A DNA stretch of 64,000 bases from Methylopumilus universalis. GTDB taxonomy: Bacteria > Pseudomonadota > Gammaproteobacteria > Burkholderiales > Methylophilaceae. The notes under the pieces are model-generated. The model had not been told where the DNA came from. It ran no database searches and saw nothing but the letters and a program-made list of their open reading frames with translations. Location of the stretch: NCBI RefSeq assembly GCF_006363895.1, contig NZ_CP040953.1; one strand, written 5' to 3'. Of this stretch, positions 45,787 to 54,291 are shown piece by piece; position 1 is the first letter of the stretch, and each line of letters opens with the position of its first letter. The position numbers were made by a program, and so were the translations under genes.

Positions 45787-47763
45787 TTATTGAATTGATT
45801 GTTTTAGTTGTTCAAGAATGGATGGGTTGTCGAGGGTTGAAATGTCAGATGTAATTTCCTCTCCTTTTGCAAGAGAGCGTAAGAGTCTGCGCATAATTTT
45901 ACCTGAACGTGTTTTGGGTAAGTTATCTCCAAATCGAATATCGTCAGGTTTAGCAATAGGACCTATTTCTTTTCCAACCCAATCCCTGAGTTGATTAACG
46001 ATCGCTTTAGCTTCCACGCCTTCAGGCCTTTTACCTTTAAGGACCACGTAAGCTACGATAGATTCACCTTTAATATCATGGGGTTTTCCGACCACTGCTG
46101 CTTCAGCCACGAGAGGATTTGAAACTAATGAAGATTCAATTTCCATGGTACCAAGCCTATGTCCTGAAACGCTCAATACATCGTCGATGCGACCCATAAT
46201 CGTGAAATACCCAGTCGTTTTATCTCTAATAGCCCCATCTCCTGCAAGGTAAACATTTCCGCCTAGCTCCTGAGGGTAATAACTCTTCTTATATCGTTCA
46301 GGGTCACCCCAGATGGTTCGAATCATTGAAGGCCAGGGTTTCTTAATCACCAATAAACCGCCTGTGCCCCATGGGACTTCATGGCCCGCCTCATCAACAA
46401 TAGCAGCATCAATACCAGGAAAGGGAAGTGTGCAAGAGCCCGGGACTAATGGTGTTGCACCAGGCAATGGTGTAATGACGTGACCACCTGTTTCTGTCTG
46501 CCAAAATGTATCTACAATAGGGCAGTGATGATGGCCAATTTTTTCGTAATACCACATCCATGCCTCGGGATTTATAGGCTCACCTACTGAGCCTAAAAGA
46601 CGAAGGCTGGATAAATCGTAAGTGTCAGGGTTAGATTCTTTATTTAATTCTGAAGCTTTAATGAGGGATCTGATTGCTGTGGGCGCTGTATAAAAAATAC
46701 TAACATGATGCTTTTCTATCATTTGCCAAAACCGACCTGCATGAGGAAAAGTCGGAATACCTTCATAAATAAGTTGTGTGGATCCCGAAGCAAGAGGACC
46801 ATAAACCACATAGGTATGTCCTGTTATCCAACCCACGTCAGCCGTACACCAATAAACATCATCCCCTTTAATATCAAATGTCCATCTCATGGTATTTAAA
46901 GCATGGAGAAGATAGCCTGCTGAAGAGTGCTGAACGCCTTTAGGGGTTCCAGTTGAGCCTGACGTGTATAGTAAAAATAAGGGGTGTTCGGCATTAACAT
47001 ATACCGGATCACAATCGGTCAATTGATTTTTAATTAGCTCATGCCACCAAATTTCTTTAGCTTTTAACTCAATCACTTCTTTTGATTTCTTTAGCACTAC
47101 AGTGCCAATTACTGATTCACAACCGCCTAAACTAAATGCTTCATCCACTGCAGATTTAAGGGGAAGTGTTTTGCCGCCTCGAAATTGCACATCTGCTGTA
47201 ATGACAAGTCTAGCTTGAGCATCTTTAATTCGCTCTTGAATACTTTTTGCCGAGAAACCTCCAAAGACAACTGAGTGTGTTAATCCAATTCTGGCACAAG
47301 CAAGCATGGCGACAACCGCTTCGATTCCCATAGGTAGATAAATAAGAACTCTGTCAGCTAGATCTAACTTGAATGTTTTTAGGCTATTGGAGAATTGACA
47401 AACTTTTTCATAAAGCTCTTTGTAAGAGACGTTGGTGATATCACCATTATCAGCTTCAAAAATAATTGCGGTTTTATTAGGTTGAGTAGTTAAATGCTTA
47501 TCAAGACAGTTATATGAAACATTTAATTCCCCATCTTCAAACCATTTATAAAAAGGGGCATTAGAATCATTAAGTGTTTTAGTAAATGGTTTTTTCCAAA
47601 TGATTAATTCGCGAGCGAGTTCAGCCCAAAATTTCTCATAATTTTCGCTTGCAGAAGTGCAAAGTTTTTCGTAAGCAGCCATGCCAGATACATTGGCATG
47701 ATCTACAAACACTTGATCTGGATGAAATATTCTATGTTCGCTTAAGACTGATTCAATACCCAT
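45787..47763 (-). CDS. acs: Acetyl-CoA synthetase
   Basis: This 658-residue AMP-forming enzyme activates acetate to acetyl-CoA. It has the phosphate-binding LLYTSGSTGTPKGVQHS near residue 265, VDTFWQTETGGHVITP, GRIDDVLSVSGHRLGT and the C-terminal PKTRSGKIMRRLLRS, in which the lysine is the acetylation-regulated one. Full length. In a small-genome methylotroph it may serve acetate salvage. It stands alone on the minus strand, divergent from the sensor kinase. Confidence 0.97.
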   Translation of the reverse strand: MGIESVLSEHRIFHPDQVFVDHANVSGMAAYEKLCTSASENYEKFWAELARELIIWKKPFTKTLNDSNAPFYKWFEDGELNVSYNCLDKHLTTQPNKTAIIFEADNGDITNVSYKELYEKVCQFSNSLKTFKLDLADRVLIYLPMGIEAVVAMLACARIGLTHSVVFGGFSAKSIQERIKDAQARLVITADVQFRGGKTLPLKSAVDEAFSLGGCESVIGTVVLKKSKEVIELKAKEIWWHELIKNQLTDCDPVYVNAEHPLFLLYTSGSTGTPKGVQHSSAGYLLHALNTMRWTFDIKGDDVYWCTADVGWITGHTYVVYGPLASGSTQLIYEGIPTFPHAGRFWQMIEKHHVSIFYTAPTAIRSLIKASELNKESNPDTYDLSSLRLLGSVGEPINPEAWMWYYEKIGHHHCPIVDTFWQTETGGHVITPLPGATPLVPGSCTLPFPGIDAAIVDEAGHEVPWGTGGLLVIKKPWPSMIRTIWGDPERYKKSYYPQELGGNVYLAGDGAIRDKTTGYFTIMGRIDDVLSVSGHRLGTMEIESSLVSNPLVAEAAVVGKPHDIKGESIVAYVVLKGKRPEGVEAKAIVNQLRDWVGKEIGPIAKPDDIRFGDNLPKTRSGKIMRRLLRSLAKGEEITSDISTLDNPSILEQLKQSIQ

Positions 47764-47931
47764 ACGTTTTTACTTAAAATCAACTTTAAAAATTAAACCT
47801 ATTATTGGTAGTAATTTATTTTATGTAAAGCGAAAAAATTACACTTCAATTATTTTCATTATTTAACGCTTGTGAGCTAGGCTTTATGTGTGGTAAAAGT
47901 CATCCATTACTATGATTATTATCAGTACATT
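47764..47931. promoter_or_regulatory. Divergent acs / sensor kinase intergenic region
   Basis: A 168-base AT-rich spacer must hold the acs promoter (minus) and that of the two-component operon (plus). I see no convincing dyad or clear -35/-10 pair. A GTG at 47890 opens the kinase frame early but has no support. Confidence 0.3.
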
Positions 47932-49641
47932 ATGAATTTAAGAGTTAGATTAAATCTTTTAATTACAGCCATCTTGTTGATCTTTTTTGTTTCAATGGGT
48001 TACACCATAATGAAAGGATCAAAAGAATCTATTCAAGAAGGTGTAGAGTCAGCCAATCGCGTGACGATGCAGCTATTAGATACGGTTATCATAAGCTCTT
48101 CTCAAAATCCAGAATGGGGCTACACCCATGACGTCTTAAAGAGATTTTTAGAAGAGCTAGGTCATGTTAGAAGCAGTAATATTTACTTATATACGCTTCA
48201 AGGCGAACTTCTTTACGCCTCCCCACTTTCTAAATATCGTATAAACGATCCCCCACCACCCAAATGGTTTGAAACTTCTCTAGCGCCAAAAGAAGTTATA
48301 GATACCAGAACAGTAAGATTTGGTAAGCTCATTGTAAAAACAAATCCTATAGGAGCTATAAAAGAGTCGTGGGCCAAGATGAAGCATTTCTTTTTGATCA
48401 CGTGCGTATTTTTTGTATTGTTAAATATGCTTGTGTATTGGATGCTTGGTTTTTGGTTGCGACCACTTGAACCAATGGTTGAGGCAATTACCAAAATGGG
48501 TGAAGGTGATTTTGAAGCGAGACTTCCTGATTTTAACCTTCCTGAATTTGCAGTCATAGCAAAAAACTTTAATCGTATGGGCGACTCACTCCAAGCGAAA
48601 GTTCGCGAAAATCAACGTCTCGCATTAATTGCCCAACAAACTGCAGATGCTATTGTTATTCACGATCTACAATCTAAAATTTCCTTTTGGAATGCTTCGG
48701 CAGAAAAAATATTTGGGTATTCTCCAAAAGAAATATTGGGGAAGTCTGCTTATGTGCTTACCACCAAAGTACATGAGAATGAATTAAGAAAAAGCTTTCA
48801 ACTAATTCATTCAGGAAAAAATATCCACAATGTAGAAACACAAAGAACCAAGAAAAATGGAGAAGTAGTTGATGTCGCTATATCATTTTCACCACTTAAA
48901 GATCCTATAACTCATGAAATCATTGGTGATATATGTAGCATGAGAGATATCAGTGAAAAGAAAATTGCAGAAGAGTCAAAATTAAAACTCGAAGAAAATA
49001 GAAAATTCACTCAGTTAATTCAAAGTCATATTGAAGATGAAAGAAGAAGTTTGGCAAGAGAACTGCATGATGAATTAGGACAGTATGTATCCGCTATTAA
49101 GATATTCGCATCTAATATTTCAAATAAGGCTAAAAAATTATCACCTGAAATTGAAAAAAATGCAGACTCTGTCATCTCTGCTGCAAATCAGATTTATGAT
49201 GGAATGCATAGTATTATTAAGCAGTTAAGACCAGGTTCTCTCGATAACCTGGGTTTAGCTGAAACCATTAAAGACACAGTGAATACTTGGCAAAAACAAT
49301 ATGAACATTTAAAAATTCATTTGTTAATTAAAGGCGATCTTAATCATCTAAATGAAACTTTAAATATTAATATTTATCGAATTATTCAGGAGGCTATGAA
49401 TAATGCTTTAAAGCATTCGAAAGCTAAAGCGATTAACATTAATTTGGTATTAAATAAAAAAGGATTTTTGGAATTAAACTTTAGTGATGATGGTCAAGGT
49501 ATGGATCTTAAAAAAGTAGATCAAACAAAAAATTTCGGTATTCTGGGTATGCAGGAGCGCATTCAATCTTTGAATGGTTCGTTTGAATTAATTTCTAAAA
49601 AGAATCAAGGTACGCAGATTTTAATCTCTGTACCAACTTAA
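47932..49641 (+). CDS. MoxY-like membrane sensor histidine kinase
   Basis: The ~569-residue kinase has membrane span 1 (residues ~8-25), a periplasmic sensor region of ~120 residues, span 2 (~150-172), HAMP, a PAS domain (DAIVIHDLQSKISFWNASAEKIFGYSPKEILG), and a NarL-type kinase core. Phospho-acceptor His379 lies in RELHDELGQYVSAIK. The ATPase N box is IQEAMNNALKHSKA and the G box DDGQGMD...GILGMQERI. The N-terminus resembles the LapD/MoxY_N sensor of methanol-dehydrogenase regulators, an inference. The ATG at 47932 is preferred over GTG at 47890. Confidence 0.88.
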   Translation: MNLRVRLNLLITAILLIFFVSMGYTIMKGSKESIQEGVESANRVTMQLLDTVIISSSQNPEWGYTHDVLKRFLEELGHVRSSNIYLYTLQGELLYASPLSKYRINDPPPPKWFETSLAPKEVIDTRTVRFGKLIVKTNPIGAIKESWAKMKHFFLITCVFFVLLNMLVYWMLGFWLRPLEPMVEAITKMGEGDFEARLPDFNLPEFAVIAKNFNRMGDSLQAKVRENQRLALIAQQTADAIVIHDLQSKISFWNASAEKIFGYSPKEILGKSAYVLTTKVHENELRKSFQLIHSGKNIHNVETQRTKKNGEVVDVAISFSPLKDPITHEIIGDICSMRDISEKKIAEESKLKLEENRKFTQLIQSHIEDERRSLARELHDELGQYVSAIKIFASNISNKAKKLSPEIEKNADSVISAANQIYDGMHSIIKQLRPGSLDNLGLAETIKDTVNTWQKQYEHLKIHLLIKGDLNHLNETLNINIYRIIQEAMNNALKHSKAKAININLVLNKKGFLELNFSDDGQGMDLKKVDQTKNFGILGMQERIQSLNGSFELISKKNQGTQILISVPT

Positions 49642-49642
49642 A

Positions 49643-49648
49643 AAGGAT
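49643..49648 (+). promoter_or_regulatory. Ribosome binding site that fixes a TTG start
   Basis: AAGGAT lies 5-6 bases before the TTG at 49654. It follows the kinase stop by only two bases. As no ATG fits the receiver-domain N-terminus, this site supports TTG as the start of the response regulator. Confidence 0.65.
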
Positions 49649-49653
49649 ATAGA

Positions 49654-50292
49654 TTGAGTCAAATTAAGATTTTGCTTGTCGACGATCATGCAGTAGTTCG
49701 CATGGGCTTTAAGATGCTTATAGAAGCCGAAGATGATATTACAGTCATCGGTGAAGCAGAGAGTGGCGAGGTTGCTATTAAATTATTTCAAGAATTGAAA
49801 CCCGATATTATTGTGATGGATATCACAATGCCTGGTATCGGAGGTCTGGAAGCTATTGATCGTATTATAGCTAAAGATAAAAATACCAAAATTCTTGTTT
49901 TATCAGCCCATGAAGATTCAGTTCACCCCAAGCGAGTGCTTAATGCTGGCGCGATGGGCTATTTGACAAAAAGAAGTGCTGCGGAAGAGTTAATCAAAGC
50001 AATTAAATCTATTCATCAAGGAAAGCGTTATCTAGAGCCTAATATTGCGCAACAAATGGCTATTACACAATTATCAGGAGAAACAAATCCAGTTGAAATT
50101 CTTTCAGACCGAGAGTTTGAAGTTTTTATAGCATTAGCTAAAGGTAAAAGTACAAATGAAATTGCAGATACCTTATGTCTCAGTCCAAGGACAGTTGGTA
50201 CGCATTTATATAATATTAAGCAAAAGTTAAATGCAAATAATTCAGCCGAGATTGCTTTGATCGCTATTCGCTGCGGCTTAATTGATCCTTGA
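49654..50292 (+). CDS. NarL/FixJ (LuxR-type) response regulator
   Basis: The 212-residue cognate regulator of the upstream kinase has a receiver domain with DDH acid cluster (residues 10-12), phospho-acceptor Asp56 (IIVMDITMPG), Ser/Thr and Lys in VLSAHEDS and LTKRSA. The C-terminal LuxR helix-turn-helix is LSDREFEVFIALAKGKSTNEIA...SPRTVGTHLYNIKQKL. The start is TTG, supported by AAGGAT upstream. It is MoxX-like by pairing; the target genes are unknown. Convergent with, and overlapping by 15 bases, the DMT transporter gene. Confidence 0.93.
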   Translation: MSQIKILLVDDHAVVRMGFKMLIEAEDDITVIGEAESGEVAIKLFQELKPDIIVMDITMPGIGGLEAIDRIIAKDKNTKILVLSAHEDSVHPKRVLNAGAMGYLTKRSAAEELIKAIKSIHQGKRYLEPNIAQQMAITQLSGETNPVEILSDREFEVFIALAKGKSTNEIADTLCLSPRTVGTHLYNIKQKLNANNSAEIALIAIRCGLIDP

Positions 50293-51141
50293 TTTCAAGC
50301 TAATATTTGAAGCGATAGCGCCGCTTATAATAATCATAAACGCGCCCAATACATCCTCAATCCTCATTGTCTCGTTAAAATAAAGAAGGCTGATAATGCC
50401 GGAAAAAACGATTGCTAGATAAGATAGCGTGCCTATGACAATAGAATTGCCAAGTCTGTATGCGCGTGTCATTGCAATTTGTGCAATGGTGGCAGACAAC
50501 CCAAGAGGGATTAATATCCAAATATCATTCCATACCAACTTTTGATAGTCGGTAAAACTAATCCACAATCCAGATCCTATTGAGGATACAAGCGTAAAAT
50601 AAAAGACAGTTCGCCAATCAGGCTCGTTAAGTTTGCTTAGCTGTATGACGTGAATGTAAGCCAAAGCAGCACCAATACCCGAGACCAATCCCACTAAACC
50701 CGCAAACCAACTTTGCCATTCGCCGTGGGGATCAAGAATTAATAAAGCGCCAGTAAAGCCAACGATTGTGCATATAAAAATAGATTTTTTTATTTTTTGG
50801 TGCGAGATAAAGGGCAAGAAAAATCCAAGAAATATAGGCGAGGTGTAATTGAGGGTCATGGCAGAGCCTAAATTGAGATGTGCGATGGCATAAAAGAAAA
50901 AAGCTAAAGATAAGAAACCTACGACACCGCGGTCAATTTGTTTTCTAAGGTGCGGCGTTTTAATTTCTTTGTGACTTATAACAATGTAAAGAAAAAGAAA
51001 TACGAGGCTTATAAATGAACGGTAGAACACAAGTTCAACACTAGAAAAATGTGTAGAGCCAAGTTTTACAAATGACCCCATGAGGGAAAAAAAGAAGGTC
51101 GCTATAATAATCCATAGCATGCCTTTTTTCTGATCTGTCAT
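50278..51141 (-). CDS. EamA/DMT superfamily transporter
   Basis: This 287-residue membrane protein has about ten spans in two EamA repeats (residues ~10-140 and ~150-285). The substrate is unknown; the family exports metabolites or amino acids and also takes up some. The ATG at 51141 overlaps the Rieske oxygenase stop as ATGA, so I prefer it over an upstream in-frame codon at 51171. This coupling suggests a substrate linked to the oxygenase reaction. Confidence 0.88.
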   Translation of the reverse strand: MTDQKKGMLWIIIATFFFSLMGSFVKLGSTHFSSVELVFYRSFISLVFLFLYIVISHKEIKTPHLRKQIDRGVVGFLSLAFFFYAIAHLNLGSAMTLNYTSPIFLGFFLPFISHQKIKKSIFICTIVGFTGALLILDPHGEWQSWFAGLVGLVSGIGAALAYIHVIQLSKLNEPDWRTVFYFTLVSSIGSGLWISFTDYQKLVWNDIWILIPLGLSATIAQIAMTRAYRLGNSIVIGTLSYLAIVFSGIISLLYFNETMRIEDVLGAFMIIISGAIASNISLKSRIN

Positions 51142-52256
51142 AGATGGGAAGACATTTCTGTTTGATACCATTGATGAAAATGTTTTAAGCCATCTTCCAA
51201 TGGTTCGTGATAAGGGCCCATATCTTCTTGTTTGTTTTTGAAAAGTGAGCGTCTTCCCTCATGCATTTTTTCACAAATAATTTTATCTTCAAGAGCAGTT
51301 TCGTTATAGGCAGCTTGTTGCGCAGTAATATAGTCTTGATCAAAGAGAATGGTTTCTTCTGGATAATAAAACTCAATAATATTTCTGCAATGATTGGCTT
51401 CATCAGGAATGAGATGAGATACGACGATAACATTCGGATACCATTCGATCATGAAAAAAGGATAAATCGTGAGCCAAATTGCTCCAAATGGTGGTTTTGA
51501 ATGCCCACTTTGCTCATTGATTTTGGATTTCCAAAGGTCATAAACTTTAGAGCTTTTTGAGTGATTTTTTTCTCTAAAAGGTACTTTTTGAATAGATGAA
51601 AATGCTTTAAATTCCCATGATAAATCATCACAATCTACGATGTTATTAAGACCAGGGTGAAATGCCCAAACATGATAGTCCTCAAGATAAACCTCAATAA
51701 ATGTTTTCCAATTAAAATTGTAATGATCAATTTTGACGCTATGAAGTTTATATGCATCAAAATTCAATAATTGATTTAATTGTTTAAACTCCATGGCATC
51801 TTTGACATTTATCGATGACTGCTTATATGTTTGTTTAAAAATGAGATTGTGAATTTCTTCGGCTGGAAATGACTCTAAGTTTAAGCATGGATTTTCCTTA
51901 AAGTAGGGCGCGCCTTCCAATGTGCCATCAAGCCCATAAGTCCAACGATGAAGAGGGCAGACAATATGCGATGCTGAACCTTGATTTTCCAGCATAAGCG
52001 CTTGTCTATGACGACAAACGTTACTTAATACGTTAATTTTGCCGTTATTATTTACAAGAACTGCTGATTTATTAAGCGCTTCTAGAACATGGTAATTACC
52101 GTGTTGAGGCACCATTAGCCGATGACCTAAATATTTTGGATATTTATCGAAAATTACTTTTTTTTCTATTTCGAAAATATGAGGGTCTATATAGCTATGA
52201 ACAGGTAGCTGACTAAAATTCTTAGCTTGGGAATCAACCGTCTTGAGTGTCAACAT
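51138..52256 (-). CDS. Rieske non-heme iron oxygenase, alpha subunit
   Basis: This 372-residue oxygenase has an N-terminal Rieske [2Fe-2S] site, C-x-H-x16-C-x2-H (CRHRQ ... CPLHRW), and a catalytic iron site EDYHVWAFHPGL (two histidines four residues apart) in the C-terminal SRPBCC domain. It belongs to the ring-hydroxylating/choline-monooxygenase-like superfamily. No ferredoxin or reductase gene is adjacent and the substrate cannot be told. It forms a coupled pair with the downstream DMT transporter. Confidence 0.9.
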   Translation of the reverse strand: MLTLKTVDSQAKNFSQLPVHSYIDPHIFEIEKKVIFDKYPKYLGHRLMVPQHGNYHVLEALNKSAVLVNNNGKINVLSNVCRHRQALMLENQGSASHIVCPLHRWTYGLDGTLEGAPYFKENPCLNLESFPAEEIHNLIFKQTYKQSSINVKDAMEFKQLNQLLNFDAYKLHSVKIDHYNFNWKTFIEVYLEDYHVWAFHPGLNNIVDCDDLSWEFKAFSSIQKVPFREKNHSKSSKVYDLWKSKINEQSGHSKPPFGAIWLTIYPFFMIEWYPNVIVVSHLIPDEANHCRNIIEFYYPEETILFDQDYITAQQAAYNETALEDKIICEKMHEGRRSLFKNKQEDMGPYHEPLEDGLKHFHQWYQTEMSSHL

Positions 52257-52428
52257 ACGAGATTATTATGTATTAGGAAATGATTTTTAAAAACTAGGGC
52301 AATTTTGCCTTAAATCGGTTTTTTTGCAAACTTAATTCGCCTTTTAAGCCCGCTATCTTGCTTAAATCGGGTATTTAAGCTACTCTCATTCTTTGAATAT
52401 TTATGCATTTTTTTAGAGGAGTTTTTAG
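52257..52428 (+). promoter_or_regulatory. Repeat-bearing upstream region of the microprotein/PuuD-like pair
   Basis: The 172-base divergent spacer carries the 10-base direct repeat CTTAAATCGG at 52309-52318 and 52361-52370, 52 bases apart (about five helical turns). The second copy is part of a perfect 8-bp inverted repeat, GCTTAAAT (52360-52367) and ATTTAAGC (52373-52380) with a 5-base loop. This layout fits a repressor or activator operator. The strong AGAGGAG before 52429 is the ribosome site of the microprotein. Confidence 0.45.
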
Positions 52429-52524
52429 ATGAAAAATCCACTTGATTCAATTTTAGGAACAATCATTTCAGGCTTGGTTCTAACGCTAGTGCTCTACGTT
52501 TTTCTTAAAAACTTTATTTTGTAG
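52429..52524 (+). CDS. 31-residue single-span membrane microprotein
   Basis: A short open frame, ATG at 52429 to TAG at 52522, has one of the best Shine-Dalgarno sequences of the window (AGAGGAG, 7 bases upstream). The product is MKNPLDSILG followed by a hydrophobic span (residues ~9-26) and a short basic C-terminus, a CydX-like architecture. The next gene starts 11 bases later with its own TAGGAG overlapping this stop, so both are one transcript. I do not recognise the family; function unknown. Confidence 0.65.
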   Translation: MKNPLDSILGTIISGLVLTLVLYVFLKNFIL

Positions 52525-52535
52525 GAGTTTGAATA

Positions 52536-53027
52536 ATGGAATTTATACCTGGACTTGCTAGATGGCTTCATGTTGTAGCCGGTATTACATGGATTGGTTT
52601 ACTTTATTACTTTAACTTAGTGCAAATTCCTGCATTAAAAGACGCAGCTGCAGATGGGTCAGCGGGCGGTATCACAAAGCATGTTGCACCTCGTGCTTTA
52701 TTATGGTTTAGATGGGCTGCTGTAGCAACGTGGTTAGCAGGCGCTGCAATTCTGCAAGAAAATTTTATTGCTGCATTTACATTGCAAACTGGCTACGAAG
52801 GTATTGGCATAGGTTCTTGGTTAGGCACGATCATGCTATTTAATGTATGGGTTTTAATTTGGCCAAACCAACAAAAGATTCTGGGTATGGTTCAAGCTAC
52901 TGATGATGAAAAAGCAAAAGCTCGCAGAGTCGCATTTCTAGCATCAAGAACCAACTTAATGCTTTCTCTCCCAATGCTTTTCTTTATGGCAAATGGATTG
53001 AGTCATCGCGCATTAATCGGTCTTTAA
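52536..53027 (+). CDS. PuuD-like short membrane protein (urate hydroxylase N-terminal domain family)
   Basis: This 163-residue integral membrane protein has four spans (about 8-27, 66-84, 97-115 and 138-156). It carries RWLHVVAGITWIGLLYYFN, resembling the His-containing first helix of the membrane domain in PuuD-type urate hydroxylases. Full-length PuuD has more membrane spans and a C-terminal cytochrome c domain, both missing here, so urate activity is doubtful. Preceded by the 31-residue microprotein and followed by a strong terminator, making a two-gene operon. Confidence 0.75.
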   Translation: MEFIPGLARWLHVVAGITWIGLLYYFNLVQIPALKDAAADGSAGGITKHVAPRALLWFRWAAVATWLAGAAILQENFIAAFTLQTGYEGIGIGSWLGTIMLFNVWVLIWPNQQKILGMVQATDDEKAKARRVAFLASRTNLMLSLPMLFFMANGLSHRALIGL

Positions 53028-53044
53028 TTTAATTTAAGCTGAAA

Positions 53045-53076
53045 CAAACGGAGGCTTAAGCCTCCGTTTGTGTTTA
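53045..53076 (+). terminator. Intrinsic terminator between PuuD-like gene and argD
   Basis: Bases 53045-53070 are a perfect 26-base palindrome, with arms CAAACGGAGGCTT and AAGCCTCCGTTTG, followed by TGTTT. The GC-rich lower stem and trailing T residues fit a rho-independent terminator 17 bases after the PuuD-like stop. It is the strongest hairpin seen in the window and separates this operon from argD. Confidence 0.82.
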
Positions 53077-53093
53077 TAAGTACGGAAAATTGT

Positions 53094-54272
53094 ATGTCAA
53101 AAATGATGGATACTTACGCTAGACAACCCGTAACCTTTGAAAAAGGCCAAGGCGTTTGGCTATGGGCTAAAGATGGTAAAAAGTATTTGGATGCACTATC
53201 CGGGGTAGCTGTAAACGGCTTAGGCCATACACACCCAAAATTAATCAAAGCCATTAGCGAGCAAATATCACGACTCATTCACGTATCTAATGTTTACCAT
53301 ATTGCTGAACAAGAAAAATTGGCTGAAAAGCTCACAGCGATTTCTGACATGGATAATGTATTTTTCTGTAATTCAGGATGCGAAGCGAATGAAGCGGCTA
53401 TCAAATTAGCAAGGCTTTATGGACATCAAAATGGCATTGATACGCCAGAAATTATAGTAATGGAAAAAGCGTTTCATGGTCGAACGATGGCAACGTTATC
53501 AGCGACTGGTAATCGAAAAACACAAGCTGGCTTCGAGCCTCTTGTGGGCGGATTCATTCGAGTAGCTTTTGATGATTTAGAAGCCATTCAGCAGATTGCT
53601 TCAAGAAAAAATAATGTAGTTGCAATTCTTGTCGAGCCCATTCAGGGCGAGGGTGGTATTAATATCCCAAACAATATTCAAAATTATCTCAAAGGTTTAA
53701 GGGACATCTGTGACCAACACAATTGGTTATTAATGTTAGATGAAGTACAAGGCGGTATTGGCAGAACTGGAAAGTGGTTTGTGCATCAACATAGCTCTAT
53801 TAAGCCTGATGTCATGACGCTTGCTAAAGGCTTAGGTTCTGGTGTGCCTATTGGGGCTTGTCTTGCAAAAGGGAAAGCAAGTCATGTCTTTACACCAGGT
53901 AAGCATGGATCTACATTTGGTGGTAATCCATTAGCAACTGCTGCAGGTTTCGCAACATTAAATATTATTGAAGAGGATAAACTTTGTAATCATGCATTAA
54001 AAATGGGGACACTAATTAACGAAGAATTTACTAAGCAATTAAAAGATTGCCCTCAAGTTAAAGTGGTTCGTAACTTAGGTCTCATGATCGGTATAGAGTT
54101 TGATCAGCCATGCGGTGAATTAACTAAATTAGCTTTAGATGAAGGGCTGCTTATTAATGTGACAGCGGAGAAAGTGATTCGTCTTTTACCGCCTCTGATT
54201 ATTAAAGAAGAAGAAGTGTTGGAACTTGTAGAAAGATTATCCAAAGTGATTAAATTTTTTTTAGCAAAGTAA
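53094..54272 (+). CDS. argD: Acetylornithine aminotransferase
   Basis: This PLP enzyme of arginine synthesis converts N-acetylglutamate semialdehyde to N-acetylornithine; it may also serve in lysine synthesis. The 392-residue protein shows FCNSGCEANEAAIKLAR, KAFHGRTMATLSATGN, LDEVQGGIGRTGKWF and the PLP-lysine segment TLAKGLGSGVPIGA. The ATG at 53094 is chosen; an in-frame GTG at 53070 lies in the terminator. It begins the long argD-to-truA run. Confidence 0.96.
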   Translation: MSKMMDTYARQPVTFEKGQGVWLWAKDGKKYLDALSGVAVNGLGHTHPKLIKAISEQISRLIHVSNVYHIAEQEKLAEKLTAISDMDNVFFCNSGCEANEAAIKLARLYGHQNGIDTPEIIVMEKAFHGRTMATLSATGNRKTQAGFEPLVGGFIRVAFDDLEAIQQIASRKNNVVAILVEPIQGEGGINIPNNIQNYLKGLRDICDQHNWLLMLDEVQGGIGRTGKWFVHQHSSIKPDVMTLAKGLGSGVPIGACLAKGKASHVFTPGKHGSTFGGNPLATAAGFATLNIIEEDKLCNHALKMGTLINEEFTKQLKDCPQVKVVRNLGLMIGIEFDQPCGELTKLALDEGLLINVTAEKVIRLLPPLIIKEEEVLELVERLSKVIKFFLAK

Positions 54273-54291
54273 TATAAGCAGAATTTCCTTT

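Noticed and set aside
48213..48557. 114-codon open frame antisense to the sensor kinase
   Set aside because: It lies wholly within the HAMP and membrane region of the kinase, has no ribosome site and no recognisable motif.
53045..53070. The 26-base palindrome before argD as an ArgR operator
   Set aside because: It is GC-rich in the centre, ends in a T run and directly follows the preceding stop, which fits a terminator better than the AT-rich ARG box pattern.
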